The notes under the pieces were generated by a model that searched no databases, was not told the DNA's origin, and was given only the letters and a program-made list of their open reading frames with translations. Source: Ralstonia sp. RRA (lineage in GTDB: Bacteria; Pseudomonadota; Gammaproteobacteria; Burkholderiales; Burkholderiaceae). From it: a DNA stretch of 64,000 nucleotides. The stretch is from the NCBI RefSeq assembly GCF_037023145.1, contig NZ_CP146094.1:1-64000 (forward strand). The letters run 5' to 3'. Numbering within the stretch: position 1 is the stretch's first letter; every line of letters begins with the position of its first letter. Both the position numbers and the translations under genes were made by a program. This document shows, in pieces, positions 42,691-50,162 of this stretch.

Positions 42691-42756
42691 GTTTTTCTCC
42701 GTCTGACGCGGAAGCCATCAACCCCTGCAGGGAAGATGTCCCCGCTTGGGTTGAAA
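42691..42756 (-). promoter_or_regulatory. Leader B11: RBS-switch RNA
   Basis: Outer CCC/GGG; inner GCGGGGA/UUCCCUGC with one mismatch. Loop CAUC pairs with GAUG. The alternative UUCCG/CGGAG masks the ribosome site. The shortest pseudoknot of the set. Confidence 0.7.
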
Positions 42757-42771
42757 TTTGAGAGCCTTCGG

Positions 42772-43314
42772 CTAGGCGCGCGCAAAGCTCTCTGGTTTAT
42801 GCACTGTGCCCGTCACGGTGGCGCGTACGCTGCCTTTCGACAGCCAAGAGCGAACCTCCATGAGCACGTCTCCGAGAAGGTTTAGGCCTTGCCACTGGCC
42901 GACGTCTCGGATACGCGGATCATTCCACGCGAGCCCCACACCATAGATTCGATCGTATGGACTGGCCTCGACCAAAAGTGTGTCCTCTGTCCCGAGCAGG
43001 ATTTCGCCAAGAGGCGGGTTCTGCCAGAACTTCTCACGGCAGCCAACGATCACGATTGATTTGCGCTTCTTGACCCAGACCGCTTCATCAAACCCTCGGA
43101 CTTGGCGGCCTAGTCGTTTTTGCTCACGCGGTTGAGAGGCCGAAAGAATTTGCCTTGCGGTCTCATCGTCATCGAACAGTCGCGCCTTGGAGTACATCAT
43201 GAACTGCTCGACTGAAGTGAACTCGACCCCGCGGAACGTGAACCGAGCCGGATGCCAGTTGCTTAGTGCATCTTCGGCGCCGAAGAACAGAGTCATTCCT
43301 TGGATCTCATGCAT
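42772..43314 (-). CDS. NADAR-domain protein (YbiA-like)
   Basis: 180 residues. Family hallmarks: LSNWHPARFTFRGVEFTSVE then QFMMYSKARLFDD, ILSASQPREQKRLGRQVRGF and KFWQNPPLGEILLGT. Related proteins cleave N-glycosidic bonds in riboflavin intermediates, or remove ADP-ribose from modified DNA or proteins. Starts at ATG 43314, overlapping the previous stop by 8 nt. Its place beside a PAPS-reductase-like gene suggests nucleic-acid modification control rather than vitamin metabolism. Confidence 0.88.
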   Translation of the reverse strand: MHEIQGMTLFFGAEDALSNWHPARFTFRGVEFTSVEQFMMYSKARLFDDDETARQILSASQPREQKRLGRQVRGFDEAVWVKKRKSIVIVGCREKFWQNPPLGEILLGTEDTLLVEASPYDRIYGVGLAWNDPRIRDVGQWQGLNLLGDVLMEVRSWLSKGSVRATVTGTVHKPESFARA

Positions 43315-43588
43315 TGCACACCTGGTTAGGTTGGGCGCCATTGCCAGGGCGGCGACGGCAGAGTTGAAGGAAGACCGGCCACTCCAGCCAGCGGTGCGTA
43401 ATAACGCGCCCATCCATCACAATGACCCGCCGACTGCCTAGGTAGCCGTTTGCGAGCGCGTAATCGGTTAGATCCGACGCGCTGCCCGCACGAAGCATGT
43501 TGGAAATATTCTCCCGCGACATGAAGCGGCCGAGTTCCCCCTTTCTCGAGGGACGAATTGCCGTGGGACGATTGGAAAGTTTATTCAT
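43307..43588 (-). CDS. Hypothetical protein, 93 aa
   Basis: ATG 43588, GAGG 6 nt upstream. Basic N-terminus (MNKLSNRPTAIRPSRKGELG), then LTDYALANGYLGSRRVIVMD. First gene of the operon; no family recognised. Confidence 0.6.
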   Translation of the reverse strand: MNKLSNRPTAIRPSRKGELGRFMSRENISNMLRAGSASDLTDYALANGYLGSRRVIVMDGRVITHRWLEWPVFLQLCRRRPGNGAQPNQVCNA

Positions 43589-43656
43589 AGCTACCTCAAT
43601 GTGAAAACAGAGAGGCAACTCCCGCTCAGGGCAAGGTTGCCCCGAATGGGTTGAAT
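43589..43656 (-). promoter_or_regulatory. Leader B12: RBS-switch RNA
   Basis: Outer CCC/GGG; inner CGGGG/CCCUG. Loop strand GGCAAC pairs perfectly with GUUGCC. The alternative GUUGCCUC/GAGGUAGC (8 bp with two G-U) hides the ribosome site. Confidence 0.82.
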
Positions 43657-43689
43657 AACTGGAGACTGGCTGCAGAACAGCCACAAGGC

Positions 43690-43720
43690 ACCACCCTTGA
43701 CGGGCGGCAGGGTTGAAAAC
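43690..43720 (-). promoter_or_regulatory. Extra leader-B-like hairpin upstream of B12
   Basis: Minus strand: TTTTCAACCCTGCCGCCCG ... AAGGGTGGTGCC. It repeats the TTCAACCC opening and a CCC/GGG pairing with a GCC/GGU loop contact, but no start codon follows. Possibly a decayed duplicate of leader B. The rest of 43657-43966 holds leader A (a), its promoter and no gene. Confidence 0.4.
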
Positions 43721-43724
43721 GTAC

Positions 43725-43747
43725 GCTAGATGCGGCCCAGCTGCCGG
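43725..43747 (-). promoter_or_regulatory. Leader A (a): AGCUGG-loop pseudoknot
   Basis: Minus strand: CGGC-AGCUGG-GCCG hairpin then CUAGC. The stem has C-G where copies (e) and (f) have U-A. Confidence 0.8.
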
Positions 43748-43786
43748 GCGACATCACAAGGATGATCGCCGGGAAAGATCGACCAA

Positions 43787-43815
43787 ATTCTACCGCCTTC
43801 TGTTCCTGGTGAGAA
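43787..43815 (-). promoter_or_regulatory. Promoter with near-dyad (a)
   Basis: Minus strand: CTTCTCACCAGGAA (TTCt-N5-GGAA) then -10 TAGAAT (43787-43792). One base off the perfect dyad. Drives the operon 43588-40339. Confidence 0.58.
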
Positions 43816-43966
43816 GTGCGGCGAATCCGGTCGGTCGAAGTTCTGCACTCGGCGTCAACTTGATATCGCGTGCCGCCTCTATGTAACTTTGAAGGAAATC
43901 GAGAGGTGCGCCCGACCCGCGGGGCGCGCGCTGTCCCTCGGGTTGCTCTGGCGGGAGCGTCCGGGA

Positions 43967-44311
43967 CTATTTGGCCTTTGCCAGGGCCAGGATTGCGTCG
44001 CTGAAGAGTCGCTTGCGCCAACCCCGCCTGCTGTATTTGCCATAGGCCATCACCATCCGCTCTCCAAGAACGAAATTCCGCATGGTGATGTCAATCGTGA
44101 CACTGCCATGCGGTGCCGTGATGACTACGCCAAACTGAGTGTCCGGCCGCAGCTTCCACCCTTTTGGTAGTTCAATATCCTCGATCACGTAATTTTCCTG
44201 ACCACGCCATTTGGCGTGTTGGACACCGTGGTCCGCCCTATTTTCAGTGCCGAGGCCAGTTAATCGAGCCCCGCACCCAGACAAAAAACTGAGTTTTTCA
44301 ACGTCGCCCAT
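43967..44311 (-). CDS. Hypothetical protein, 114 aa
   Basis: ATG 44311. Beta-rich middle (FGVVITAPHGSVTIDITMRN) and basic C-terminus (YGKYSRRGWRKRLFSDAILA). A palindrome AAAACTGAGTTTTT lies inside the first codons. Separate from the upstream operon. Function unknown. Confidence 0.55.
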   Translation of the reverse strand: MGDVEKLSFLSGCGARLTGLGTENRADHGVQHAKWRGQENYVIEDIELPKGWKLRPDTQFGVVITAPHGSVTIDITMRNFVLGERMVMAYGKYSRRGWRKRLFSDAILALAKAK

Positions 44312-44376
44312 TATATGTTGGCCTTACCGCCTACTGCCAGCGAATGATGCCCCCCGCACCGAGGGGTGCGTAGGTC

Positions 44377-44405
44377 AAAAAAAAAGCGGTCCCCGAAGGG
44401 ACCGC
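44377..44405 (-). terminator. Intrinsic terminator
   Basis: Minus strand: GCGGTCCC-ttcg-GGGACCGC followed by nine T residues, just past the stop of the SlyB-like gene at 44425. Confidence 0.92.
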
Positions 44406-44424
44406 CGTTGCCACTGTGACATCG

Positions 44425-44931
44425 TCACATGTGTTGGACGCGCAAACGCCCGTTGACCTGAACGATTGCAACCACCTGGCCAGCTCGAAAGACATTGCCA
44501 TCGCCGACCTCCTGAACAACCGGGATCATCCGGTTGTCTTCGGTTCGCACGATCAGCTCAACGGCCTGCGTTTTGCTGATCGCGCCACCCGCAGCGTAGC
44601 CAACCAACGTGCCCACACCGCCGGCAATCAGCGGTGCAGCGTTGGAGTTGCTGTGATGCATGCCGAGGACGACACCAAGGATGCCGCCAACGGTTGCCGA
44701 AATTTGGCGCGCGGTGCCCGAATCGAGTTCAATCGGCCGCGCGTTGATAACGACGCCCAGAACTGCGGAACCACCACCGCGCAGAGCGTCACCCGAGTTG
44801 TACGTCGAGTTCGATCGAGAGACCGGCTCGCCTACTTGGTTGACTGACCCATACCACTGAGCATGTGCGAAAAACGGCACCAGCGCAAAAGCGACGAACC
44901 CTGCGCGGACGATTTTTGCGAACGATTTCAT
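44425..44931 (-). CDS. Exported glycine-zipper protein (SlyB-like)
   Basis: 168 residues with a signal peptide (AGFVAFALVPFFAHA-QWYG). The glycine-zipper segment (ATVGGILGVVLGMHHSN ... LIAGGVGTLVGYAAGGAI) and the C-terminal VELIVRTEDNRMIPVVQEVG with FRAGQVVAIVQVNGRLRV are the SlyB/Pcp-type outer-membrane domain. The usual lipobox cysteine is missing (AHAQW), so it is probably periplasmic or peripherally attached. Confidence 0.82.
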   Translation of the reverse strand: MKSFAKIVRAGFVAFALVPFFAHAQWYGSVNQVGEPVSRSNSTYNSGDALRGGGSAVLGVVINARPIELDSGTARQISATVGGILGVVLGMHHSNSNAAPLIAGGVGTLVGYAAGGAISKTQAVELIVRTEDNRMIPVVQEVGDGNVFRAGQVVAIVQVNGRLRVQHM

Positions 44932-45031
44932 TTCTATTCCTTTTCAGAAAAGATGGCCCACCGCCAACAGCCAATGGCCATCGGAAGCAATGCCGTTACA
45001 GAGCAAATGACGCAGAGCAGCGTCGAACGAG

Positions 45032-45277
45032 TTAGTACTGGCGTCTGCCACCTCGAAGGCTTCGGCCAACAGCGTTGGCCATGCCCCCAAAGCAGCGGAT
45101 CAGCAGAACACACACACACACAACAGCGAGCACGATACCGATCAACGCAAGTCCTGAAAGGGCGTGACCACGCATCGCATTACCCACCATGTTGTAGACG
45201 ACCGAACGAATTACGGCGTCGACGATCATTGACCCGATGCCGTAGTGGCCACCGAACAACGCGTGAAACTGAAGCAT
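45032..45277 (-). CDS. Small membrane protein, 81 aa
   Basis: ATG 45277 with AGGAGG upstream and a leader B in front. One strong transmembrane segment (LALIGIVLAVVCVCVLLIRC), preceded by a weaker hydrophobic region and followed by a basic tail. Co-transcribed with the SlyB-like gene. The CA-dinucleotide run near 45108 is simply the coding sequence for V-C-V-C-V. Confidence 0.65.
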   Translation of the reverse strand: MLQFHALFGGHYGIGSMIVDAVIRSVVYNMVGNAMRGHALSGLALIGIVLAVVCVCVLLIRCFGGMANAVGRSLRGGRRQY

Positions 45278-45346
45278 GCAAACCTCCTGGTAGCGAAATA
45301 CCTCGGAGGCCTACTTCCGTACGGGAGCAAACACCCCGCAGGAAAT
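45278..45346 (-). promoter_or_regulatory. Leader B13: RBS-switch RNA
   Basis: Outer UUCC/GGAA instead of CCC/GGG; inner CGGG/CCCG. Loop GUUUGCU pairs over 7 positions (with G-U) with AGUAGGC. The alternative GUAGGCCUCC/GGAGGUUUGC covers 10 positions including the whole ribosome site. Loop GUUUGC is an exact copy of the spacer before AUG. Confidence 0.82.
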
Positions 45347-45443
45347 TAAGGTAGGAAGAGCCGGTTCGGAACGAACCAGCCGGTCGGTTCTCGCTCTAAG
45401 AAGCGAGGGAAGCGCTCACCAGAAAACACTGGCGAGGCAAAGT

Positions 45444-45465
45444 GGCTAGAAGGGCCCAGCTGCCG
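45444..45465 (-). promoter_or_regulatory. Leader A (c): AGCUGG-loop pseudoknot
   Basis: Minus strand: GGC-AGCUGG-GCC hairpin then CUAGCC. Bases 45347-45443 contain two GC-rich hairpins (GAGCGAG..., CCGGCTGG...) and no gene. Confidence 0.75.
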
Positions 45466-45502
45466 TTACAAAGTCGCAAATGACTTCGTAGAAACGAGGC
45501 TG

Positions 45503-45531
45503 ATTCTATACCTGATGTTTCCTGTTGGGAA
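45503..45531 (-). promoter_or_regulatory. Promoter with TTCC-N5-GGAA dyad (c)
   Basis: Minus strand: GCTTCCCAACAGGAAAC (core 45519-45531) then -10 TAGAAT (45503-45508). Drives 45277-44425. Confidence 0.65.
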
Positions 45532-45558
45532 GCAATGAAGCACGGCGTGCCCAAAAAG

Positions 45559-45593
45559 CAAAAAAGCCGCACTCCGATTTCGGGGAGCGCGGC
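45559..45593 (-). terminator. Intrinsic terminator
   Basis: Minus strand: GCCGCGCTCC ... GGAGTGCGGC stem followed by TTTTTTG. Ends the gene whose stop is at 45657. Confidence 0.85.
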
Positions 45594-45656
45594 CTAAGGC
45601 CGTTCGACGCAATCAGGAAGGAGGACTCAACCAGATTCGTCTTACAGCGCTTCAGA

Positions 45657-45839
45657 TCAAGCGAAGGGATGGAAGACCACCCCAATCACCTGTGCGGCAA
45701 TAGGAATCCCCGCAACACCGGCCAGAATGGCCCATGCGCGAATCGCCTCTTGCTTGGATTTTCCTCTCTTCATTCCATACCTGGCTACGAACACAAGACA
45801 TACGAGCACGACGACGTAAATGGCAAGATTGCTTCCCAT
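45657..45839 (-). CDS. Small membrane protein, 60 aa
   Basis: ATG 45839 with GGAG 8 nt upstream. Two hydrophobic segments (AIYVVVLVCLVFVARYGM and AILAGVAGIPIAAQVIGVVF) joined by a basic loop (KRGKSKQEAIR). Function unknown. Confidence 0.6.
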   Translation of the reverse strand: MGSNLAIYVVVLVCLVFVARYGMKRGKSKQEAIRAWAILAGVAGIPIAAQVIGVVFHPFA

Positions 45840-46004
45840 AAATCGCTCCCGGTCGAACTTGCTTCGAATGCCTCGCCGGCGGCATTGTTTTGGGCCGGCG
45901 CGACGGTTCGCTGCTGAACCCATCAAGCAGCGAATTCTATTGTCGCGCAAATCGGTGGGATTTTTCTGTCCGCCACTTGGCCTACAGCCGGCGCTCTCAG
46001 GCCG

Positions 46005-46481
46005 TTACTGCTCAATCCCCCTGAAGACCCGAATCTGCGAGATGGCACGGATGTACCAGGACTTGCGCCGGGCGGTCGGGTGCGACGCAGCATCTTCTCT
46101 GAGGGTCTCCTGCTCAACCCAAGCCCGCATACCTTCCCAGGCTGATGAGGACAGAAAGTACTCTTCCCGCACGTCGGGTGAGTCGAACCGGTCGCCTGCC
46201 GGCGGGATTCCAAACTCATCGCCAAGCCGTGCTGAGTCGTCTGCGGTGAACCCGCTCAGGAAAACGACTGGCTCGTTCTCGCCGCGGACCAGCCACCAGC
46301 CCTCGCGCTCTTGGCGATCATGAGTAGGGGGCGCTTTCGTCCACTGCAAAGACGCTGCGTACAGCGGCACACCCTCGCCTGAGGCCTTACAGCAGATGAA
46401 CAGTGAGCCGGTCAGAGCGATAACCCCCTGGAATTCCCGCCCGGCCACTGTAGTTCGAAAGAAAACGTCAGTCTCATTCAT
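46005..46481 (-). CDS. Hypothetical protein, 158 aa
   Basis: ATG 46481 (MNETDVFFRTTVAGREFQGV); weak SD, and a TTG at 46514 is possible. Beta-rich with VIALTGSLFICCKASGEGVP and a helical acidic middle. Soluble. The palindrome TGCCTA-taaat-TAGGCA (46591-46607) lies about 110 bp upstream. Function unknown. Confidence 0.55.
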   Translation of the reverse strand: MNETDVFFRTTVAGREFQGVIALTGSLFICCKASGEGVPLYAASLQWTKAPPTHDRQEREGWWLVRGENEPVVFLSGFTADDSARLGDEFGIPPAGDRFDSPDVREEYFLSSSAWEGMRAWVEQETLREDAASHPTARRKSWYIRAISQIRVFRGIEQ

Positions 46482-46590
46482 TGGTTCTGTTGGCCCTAAG
46501 GGCGATCTCCACAACTGCTCTGGACAGGTCTGTGGACAAGTCAGTTACGCAGCGTAAAGTTGCCCGCTATCATCGGACAACTTCTTATGT

Positions 46591-46607
46591 TGCCTATAAA
46601 TTAGGCA
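46591..46607 (-). promoter_or_regulatory. Palindrome TGCCTAtaaatTAGGCA
   Basis: 17-bp inverted repeat with an AT-rich centre in the gap between the second ParB gene (stop 46688) and the 46005-46481 gene. Could be an operator, or a ParB-type site given the neighbour; single copy seen. Confidence 0.4.
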
Positions 46608-46687
46608 TGCCACACACGCGTTTGATATGGTCATGCCCGCCGGCGCGCACGACGCTATGCGGCACGCCACACCGAGCACCAGACGAT

Positions 46688-47641
46688 CTATTTGTCGACC
46701 GGATCTTCCTTCTCTGCCTCGCGAACCTTCTCGAGCAAATCGCTGATCGATTCACGCGTTTCGCGCCTAAGGCGTTTGAATCCGGGATCTGCTTCTATGT
46801 CCTTGATCGTCAGTAGCAGTCTTGCGCCCACTTTGCGCATGACCCGCTTCAGCCGCTCCCCGGGTAGATCTCGTGGTCGGACCTTGCCTTTCCCCGCAGT
46901 CACTTCCACCAGACGCTCGGGAGCACCGTCCTTGTACAAGCGGATCGCTTTGATGGCCGTTGTCGCTGTGGTCTTGTCTTCAATGACCAGATCCTGGATC
47001 CGCCGGTCGGCGTTGGCGAGCAAAAGCAACCCTTTGATGTGCATCTCTGAGCGCTTGAACTCCGAGGCAATCTCCATTGTGGACATGCCGAGCTTCACGT
47101 GAGCTCGAAAAGCAACGATCGCGGTCTCGAAGACGGTCAGGGCAAGCTGATCGTTCCGTTGCATTACGCTCAGCGTGAGCGACCGCGGGTCCGCCCATTC
47201 TTCGATAATTACCGGCAGCTGATCGATTTGCCGATTCTTCCCATCGTCGAGATAGTGATTGGCGAGCCGCACTGCCTGCAGTCGTCGATGCCCGTCCCGC
47301 ACCGCAAGCACCGTCTTACTGCCCTCGCGGATCGGGAACACCAGGAGCGGTTGACTCTCATCAAAACCGTTCTCGGCAATCTCGAGGGCCAGACGCTCGA
47401 TGCCGGCCTTGTAGGCGGCCGTCTCGATCCGAGGATTGAAGCCGCGAACCTCACGAATCTCGTCGACGGCCCACCGGTACTGGTGGCTCGCTCCCGTACC
47501 CAAGTTCAGCGCTTGACGATCCCCAAATTCCAATTGGGAGTCCATCTCAAATGGAATAGTCGGAGCAGCTCCGTCAAGGACAAGCTGAGGCTGTGTCTTC
47601 GCTCGCACACCCTGACTCCGTTTTGTTGCCACCACTTGCAT
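46688..47641 (-). CDS. Second ParB/Spo0J-domain protein, 317 aa
   Basis: ATG 47641 with CAGGAG 1-2 nt away. ParB-type N-domain: GIERLALEIAENGFDESQPL, VLAVRDGHRRLQAVRLANHY (ParB box DGHRRL) and QRNDQLALTVFETAIVAFRA. A helix-turn-helix (STMEIASEFKRSEMHIKGLL) follows. The C-terminus is helical and basic. No ParA is nearby, so it may be a DNA-binding regulator rather than a partition protein. Unrelated in length and C-terminus to the PRTRC ParB. Confidence 0.82.
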   Translation of the reverse strand: MQVVATKRSQGVRAKTQPQLVLDGAAPTIPFEMDSQLEFGDRQALNLGTGASHQYRWAVDEIREVRGFNPRIETAAYKAGIERLALEIAENGFDESQPLLVFPIREGSKTVLAVRDGHRRLQAVRLANHYLDDGKNRQIDQLPVIIEEWADPRSLTLSVMQRNDQLALTVFETAIVAFRAHVKLGMSTMEIASEFKRSEMHIKGLLLLANADRRIQDLVIEDKTTATTAIKAIRLYKDGAPERLVEVTAGKGKVRPRDLPGERLKRVMRKVGARLLLTIKDIEADPGFKRLRRETRESISDLLEKVREAEKEDPVDK

Positions 47642-47722
47642 ACTCCTGAACTTAGCTATGGCGCAAGTGCCCGAGCGCTCATCGCACGGACAACCCATTC
47701 CTTCCGAAAACTCAGTTTTCCT

Positions 47723-48040
47723 TCACGGCACTGGAGAGGACTCTGCTCGCCCACCATCCGCAACCAGCTGCCAGACAACCAGGCCGCCCTCGCTGAGAGA
47801 CCAGTCGACGAACTTGCGATCACGAAGAGCCACAAGCACTCTTGACGCTCGCATCAACCGTTCGCTCTGGCTGATGAGCTGCCCGGGAAAGGCCGCGCGG
47901 GCGACCTTTCCTGTTCCTTCCACGGCTCCCCGGCTCGCCAGCACTTCCATGACGGCGCGCTCGTCGTCACTGAGTTGAGCCTTGGTCAGCCAACAGAGTG
48001 GAAGTCGCACCTGACTTTCCGAGCCAGTCCATACGGTCAT
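47723..48040 (-). CDS. Hypothetical protein, 105 aa
   Basis: ATG 48040. Possible winged-helix: LSDDERAVMEVLASRGAVEG ... ALRDRKFVDWSLSEGGLVVW. Upstream of the ParB gene and in the same direction. Perhaps a small DNA-binding protein. Confidence 0.5.
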   Translation of the reverse strand: MTVWTGSESQVRLPLCWLTKAQLSDDERAVMEVLASRGAVEGTGKVARAAFPGQLISQSERLMRASRVLVALRDRKFVDWSLSEGGLVVWQLVADGGRAESSPVP

Positions 48041-48235
48041 CAAATATTCCCAATAGCCACTGTTTCTACGCGTTGCCGTCTCCGCAACGAAACGCAATTT
48101 CGTTGTCCAGCCAGCAACACAGCCAACATCGAAGCGAGACGTTTGAAGGAGAACCCGTACTTCGACTGCGCCCTACGAAATGGAAGATACCGAGTGCGAA
48201 TGCCATTTCTAGCCCTCAAAAATCGGCCGGCTTCC

Positions 48236-48979
48236 TTACTGATGTACGCGCTCCTCGGCCCCTGGGATGATTTCCGCTCGGGAAATTTTCATTGGGGCGA
48301 ACGTCACGGGCCCAGCCTGCGGCGAAACTTGAAGAACGCCCTTGTTGCACGCCAGCCAGAGCACACTGTCCACGGTGGCAATACTGTCGCCGGAAGCGTC
48401 GGAGAGCACGCGGCACAGTCGCATGCAGGCGTCAAACCTCTCAAGCCCGCGGCGTCGCGGCTTGTCTGGAAAGCCCGTGAGACGGCAAAGCCAGATATCC
48501 GGCTTACAGACGTCCTCACCGAAGTTCTTGGCCAACTGGTACTTCGTATCGACTCCCACCCACGGAAGAGCGCCGCACCATTCGACTAGTCGAATGGGGT
48601 TGTTCTGGCTTAGGACGTCCTGCAGCGAATGAAAGTCGGCCGCGCGCTCGCGCCACACTCTTTCAATTGCCTCAGCTTTGGCACGGAATCCAAATGCACT
48701 GACGACGGGGCGCCCTTCCTCGATTGCATCCCAGACGCGCTTTTCGATGGTGCGTGCAGCCTGGGCGGAACGACCCGCGCAAAGTACGATCCAGATGATT
48801 TCTGCTGCCATCTTTTCAGGAGTTTCCGGGCGGCAGCGGCTTTGGTTCGACCACTCAATGATTCGTCTGGCGTCGGGGTCATTCTTGAGCAGCCAGTCAC
48901 GCAGCTCGAGATACAAGGCGCTCGGAATCCGGCTCTCGGGGTTCGGAATTTCACTCTTGGCCAAGATGCCCTCCGGCAT
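48236..48979 (-). CDS. HhH-GPD DNA-glycosylase-like protein, 247 aa
   Basis: Residues 60-170 follow the HhH-GPD superfamily pattern: AAEIIWIVLCAGRSAQAARTI, then LPWVGVDTKYQLAKNF (HhH) and KPDIWLCRLTGFP with the conserved Asp161. The usual catalytic Lys of Nth is not at the HhH edge, though K146 in DTKYQ is close. No C-terminal iron-sulfur cluster is evident. Probably recognises damaged or modified bases. A perfect TTCC-N5-GGAA dyad lies about 66 bp upstream. Confidence 0.7.
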   Translation of the reverse strand: MPEGILAKSEIPNPESRIPSALYLELRDWLLKNDPDARRIIEWSNQSRCRPETPEKMAAEIIWIVLCAGRSAQAARTIEKRVWDAIEEGRPVVSAFGFRAKAEAIERVWRERAADFHSLQDVLSQNNPIRLVEWCGALPWVGVDTKYQLAKNFGEDVCKPDIWLCRLTGFPDKPRRRGLERFDACMRLCRVLSDASGDSIATVDSVLWLACNKGVLQVSPQAGPVTFAPMKISRAEIIPGAEERVHQ

Positions 48980-49044
48980 TATTTGGCCGCACAGCGCAAG
49001 CTGCCATCCGCGGCCGTTTTGTTAAGGAAAGCGATAATTAGTGA

Positions 49045-49057
49045 TTCCCAACGGGAA
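49045..49057 (-). promoter_or_regulatory. TTCC-N5-GGAA dyad upstream of the HhH-GPD gene
   Basis: Minus strand: GCTTCCCGTTGGGAATC. No leader A or B follows, so this gene seems to share only the transcriptional signal. Confidence 0.5.
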
Positions 49058-49161
49058 GCACTAAAGTAAGCCGAATGATACTCCCTTAGTCGCCCCTAGG
49101 AGGCGTTCCCTACACCCACGGCAACCCTTACCCGAGACGCCTTAATCGGCACCGAAAAAGC

Positions 49162-49188
49162 AAAAAGGGCCGCAGATGCGGCCCTTTT
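49162..49188 (-). terminator. Intrinsic terminator
   Basis: AAAAGGGCCGC-atct-GCGGCCCTTTTT on the minus strand, 16 nt past the stop at 49205. Strong form. Confidence 0.9.
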
Positions 49189-49204
49189 CATTGATTATGT
49201 CGGT

Positions 49205-49696
49205 CTAGTCTGTCCGGCTACATCTGGCGTCCTGGATCGCCCAGCCAGCGCCGATCAGGTCCGTGCCTTTCGTCGGCAGCAGTCGCAACTGGCATCGTTC
49301 TTTCCCTGCATTCGCAACCGTAGTGGCTTGTCCATTCCTTTCCAGAGATGCACCGGTTACCTGAATTTGATTGGGCGGAGGCGCAACGTTGGCTTGAAAC
49401 AGGAAAGGAGACGCAGCCAGGTAACCGGCGGTGAGTTGCGCTGCCGCAGCGAGCGTGCCTGGCTCCAAAGTCTGCACTAAGACGCGCTTCACCCTGCTTT
49501 CTGGATCGTCAGCCGAAGCCACCAAGGTACCGATGCCCTGTCGGACTTTCTGGAATCCGCGCCCTTGATCGTCGATCCATTGGGCGAAGGCCGCCTCATT
49601 GCCTGCAATGACCTTCAGGCCTGCACACGAGACGATGCCAAAGATAATCAGGACGCTGACCGCCTGCGCAGCAATCTCTCTACGTGTTCGGAACAT
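49205..49696 (-). CDS. Exported or membrane-anchored protein, 163 aa
   Basis: ATG 49696 with GAGGGAGGG upstream. The N-terminal segment AVSVLIIFGIVSCAGLKVIA is a signal anchor; the cysteine in IVSCAGL could be a lipobox. The mature part ends with paired cysteines (ERCQLRLL ... DARCSRTD). Overlaps nothing; 12 nt downstream of the preceding membrane gene. Confidence 0.6.
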   Translation of the reverse strand: MFRTRREIAAQAVSVLIIFGIVSCAGLKVIAGNEAAFAQWIDDQGRGFQKVRQGIGTLVASADDPESRVKRVLVQTLEPGTLAAAAQLTAGYLAASPFLFQANVAPPPNQIQVTGASLERNGQATTVANAGKERCQLRLLPTKGTDLIGAGWAIQDARCSRTD

Positions 49697-49708
49697 CACC
49701 CTCCTCCC

Positions 49709-50155
49709 TCATCCTTGAATGCAACTGCGCGACCGTTCCAGCTTTCCTTCGGTGTTACCGCTTGCGCGCGACGCAACCACCAAACCTCCCATTTGCACCG
49801 CCCACCACACTATGGCTGCAACGCCCCCACCGATTCCGGCGAGGAACAGAAGAGCGTCGGCGATCGCCTGTGGGACTACGGCAGCAACTCCAAGCCCGGT
49901 GTAGCCGCTCAGGCCGAAGACCGCAGCGCATGTCGGGCCAAACACCGGACTTTCCGATCCGGTGACACCAGACACCATCGCCAGTACCACCAACATGCAG
50001 AACGTCACCCCAACGATGCTGGCCGATCCGATGCCGACCGCCATACCCAAAGCGAGTGAACTGGCCAGGCAGCTCACCGCCTGAACGCGCTGTCGCGTTG
50101 TGTTGAAACACTCTTTGCGGATCGTGTTCGCAATACGCATCAACTGATTTGGCAT
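49709..50155 (-). CDS. Membrane protein, 148 aa
   Basis: Start placed at ATG 50155 (MPNQLMRIANTIRKECFNTT), 8 nt after the DUF1643 stop in the other frame. About four hydrophobic segments (LASSLALGMAVGIGSASIVG, VTFCMLVVLAMVSG, AAVFGLSGYTGLGVAAVVPQ, LLFLAGIGGGVAAIVWWAVQ). Function unknown. Its frame is open into the DUF1643 N-terminus because of the frame change there. Confidence 0.6.
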   Translation of the reverse strand: MPNQLMRIANTIRKECFNTTRQRVQAVSCLASSLALGMAVGIGSASIVGVTFCMLVVLAMVSGVTGSESPVFGPTCAAVFGLSGYTGLGVAAVVPQAIADALLFLAGIGGGVAAIVWWAVQMGGLVVASRASGNTEGKLERSRSCIQG

Positions 50156-50162
50156 CGTGTGG

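Noticed and set aside
43626..44021. Minus-strand open frame across 43.6-44.0 kb
   Set aside because: It spans leader B12, leader A and the promoter, and its sequence is low-complexity R/P/G.
45100..45125. CA-dinucleotide run as a microsatellite
   Set aside because: It encodes alternating Val/Cys in a transmembrane segment and is short.
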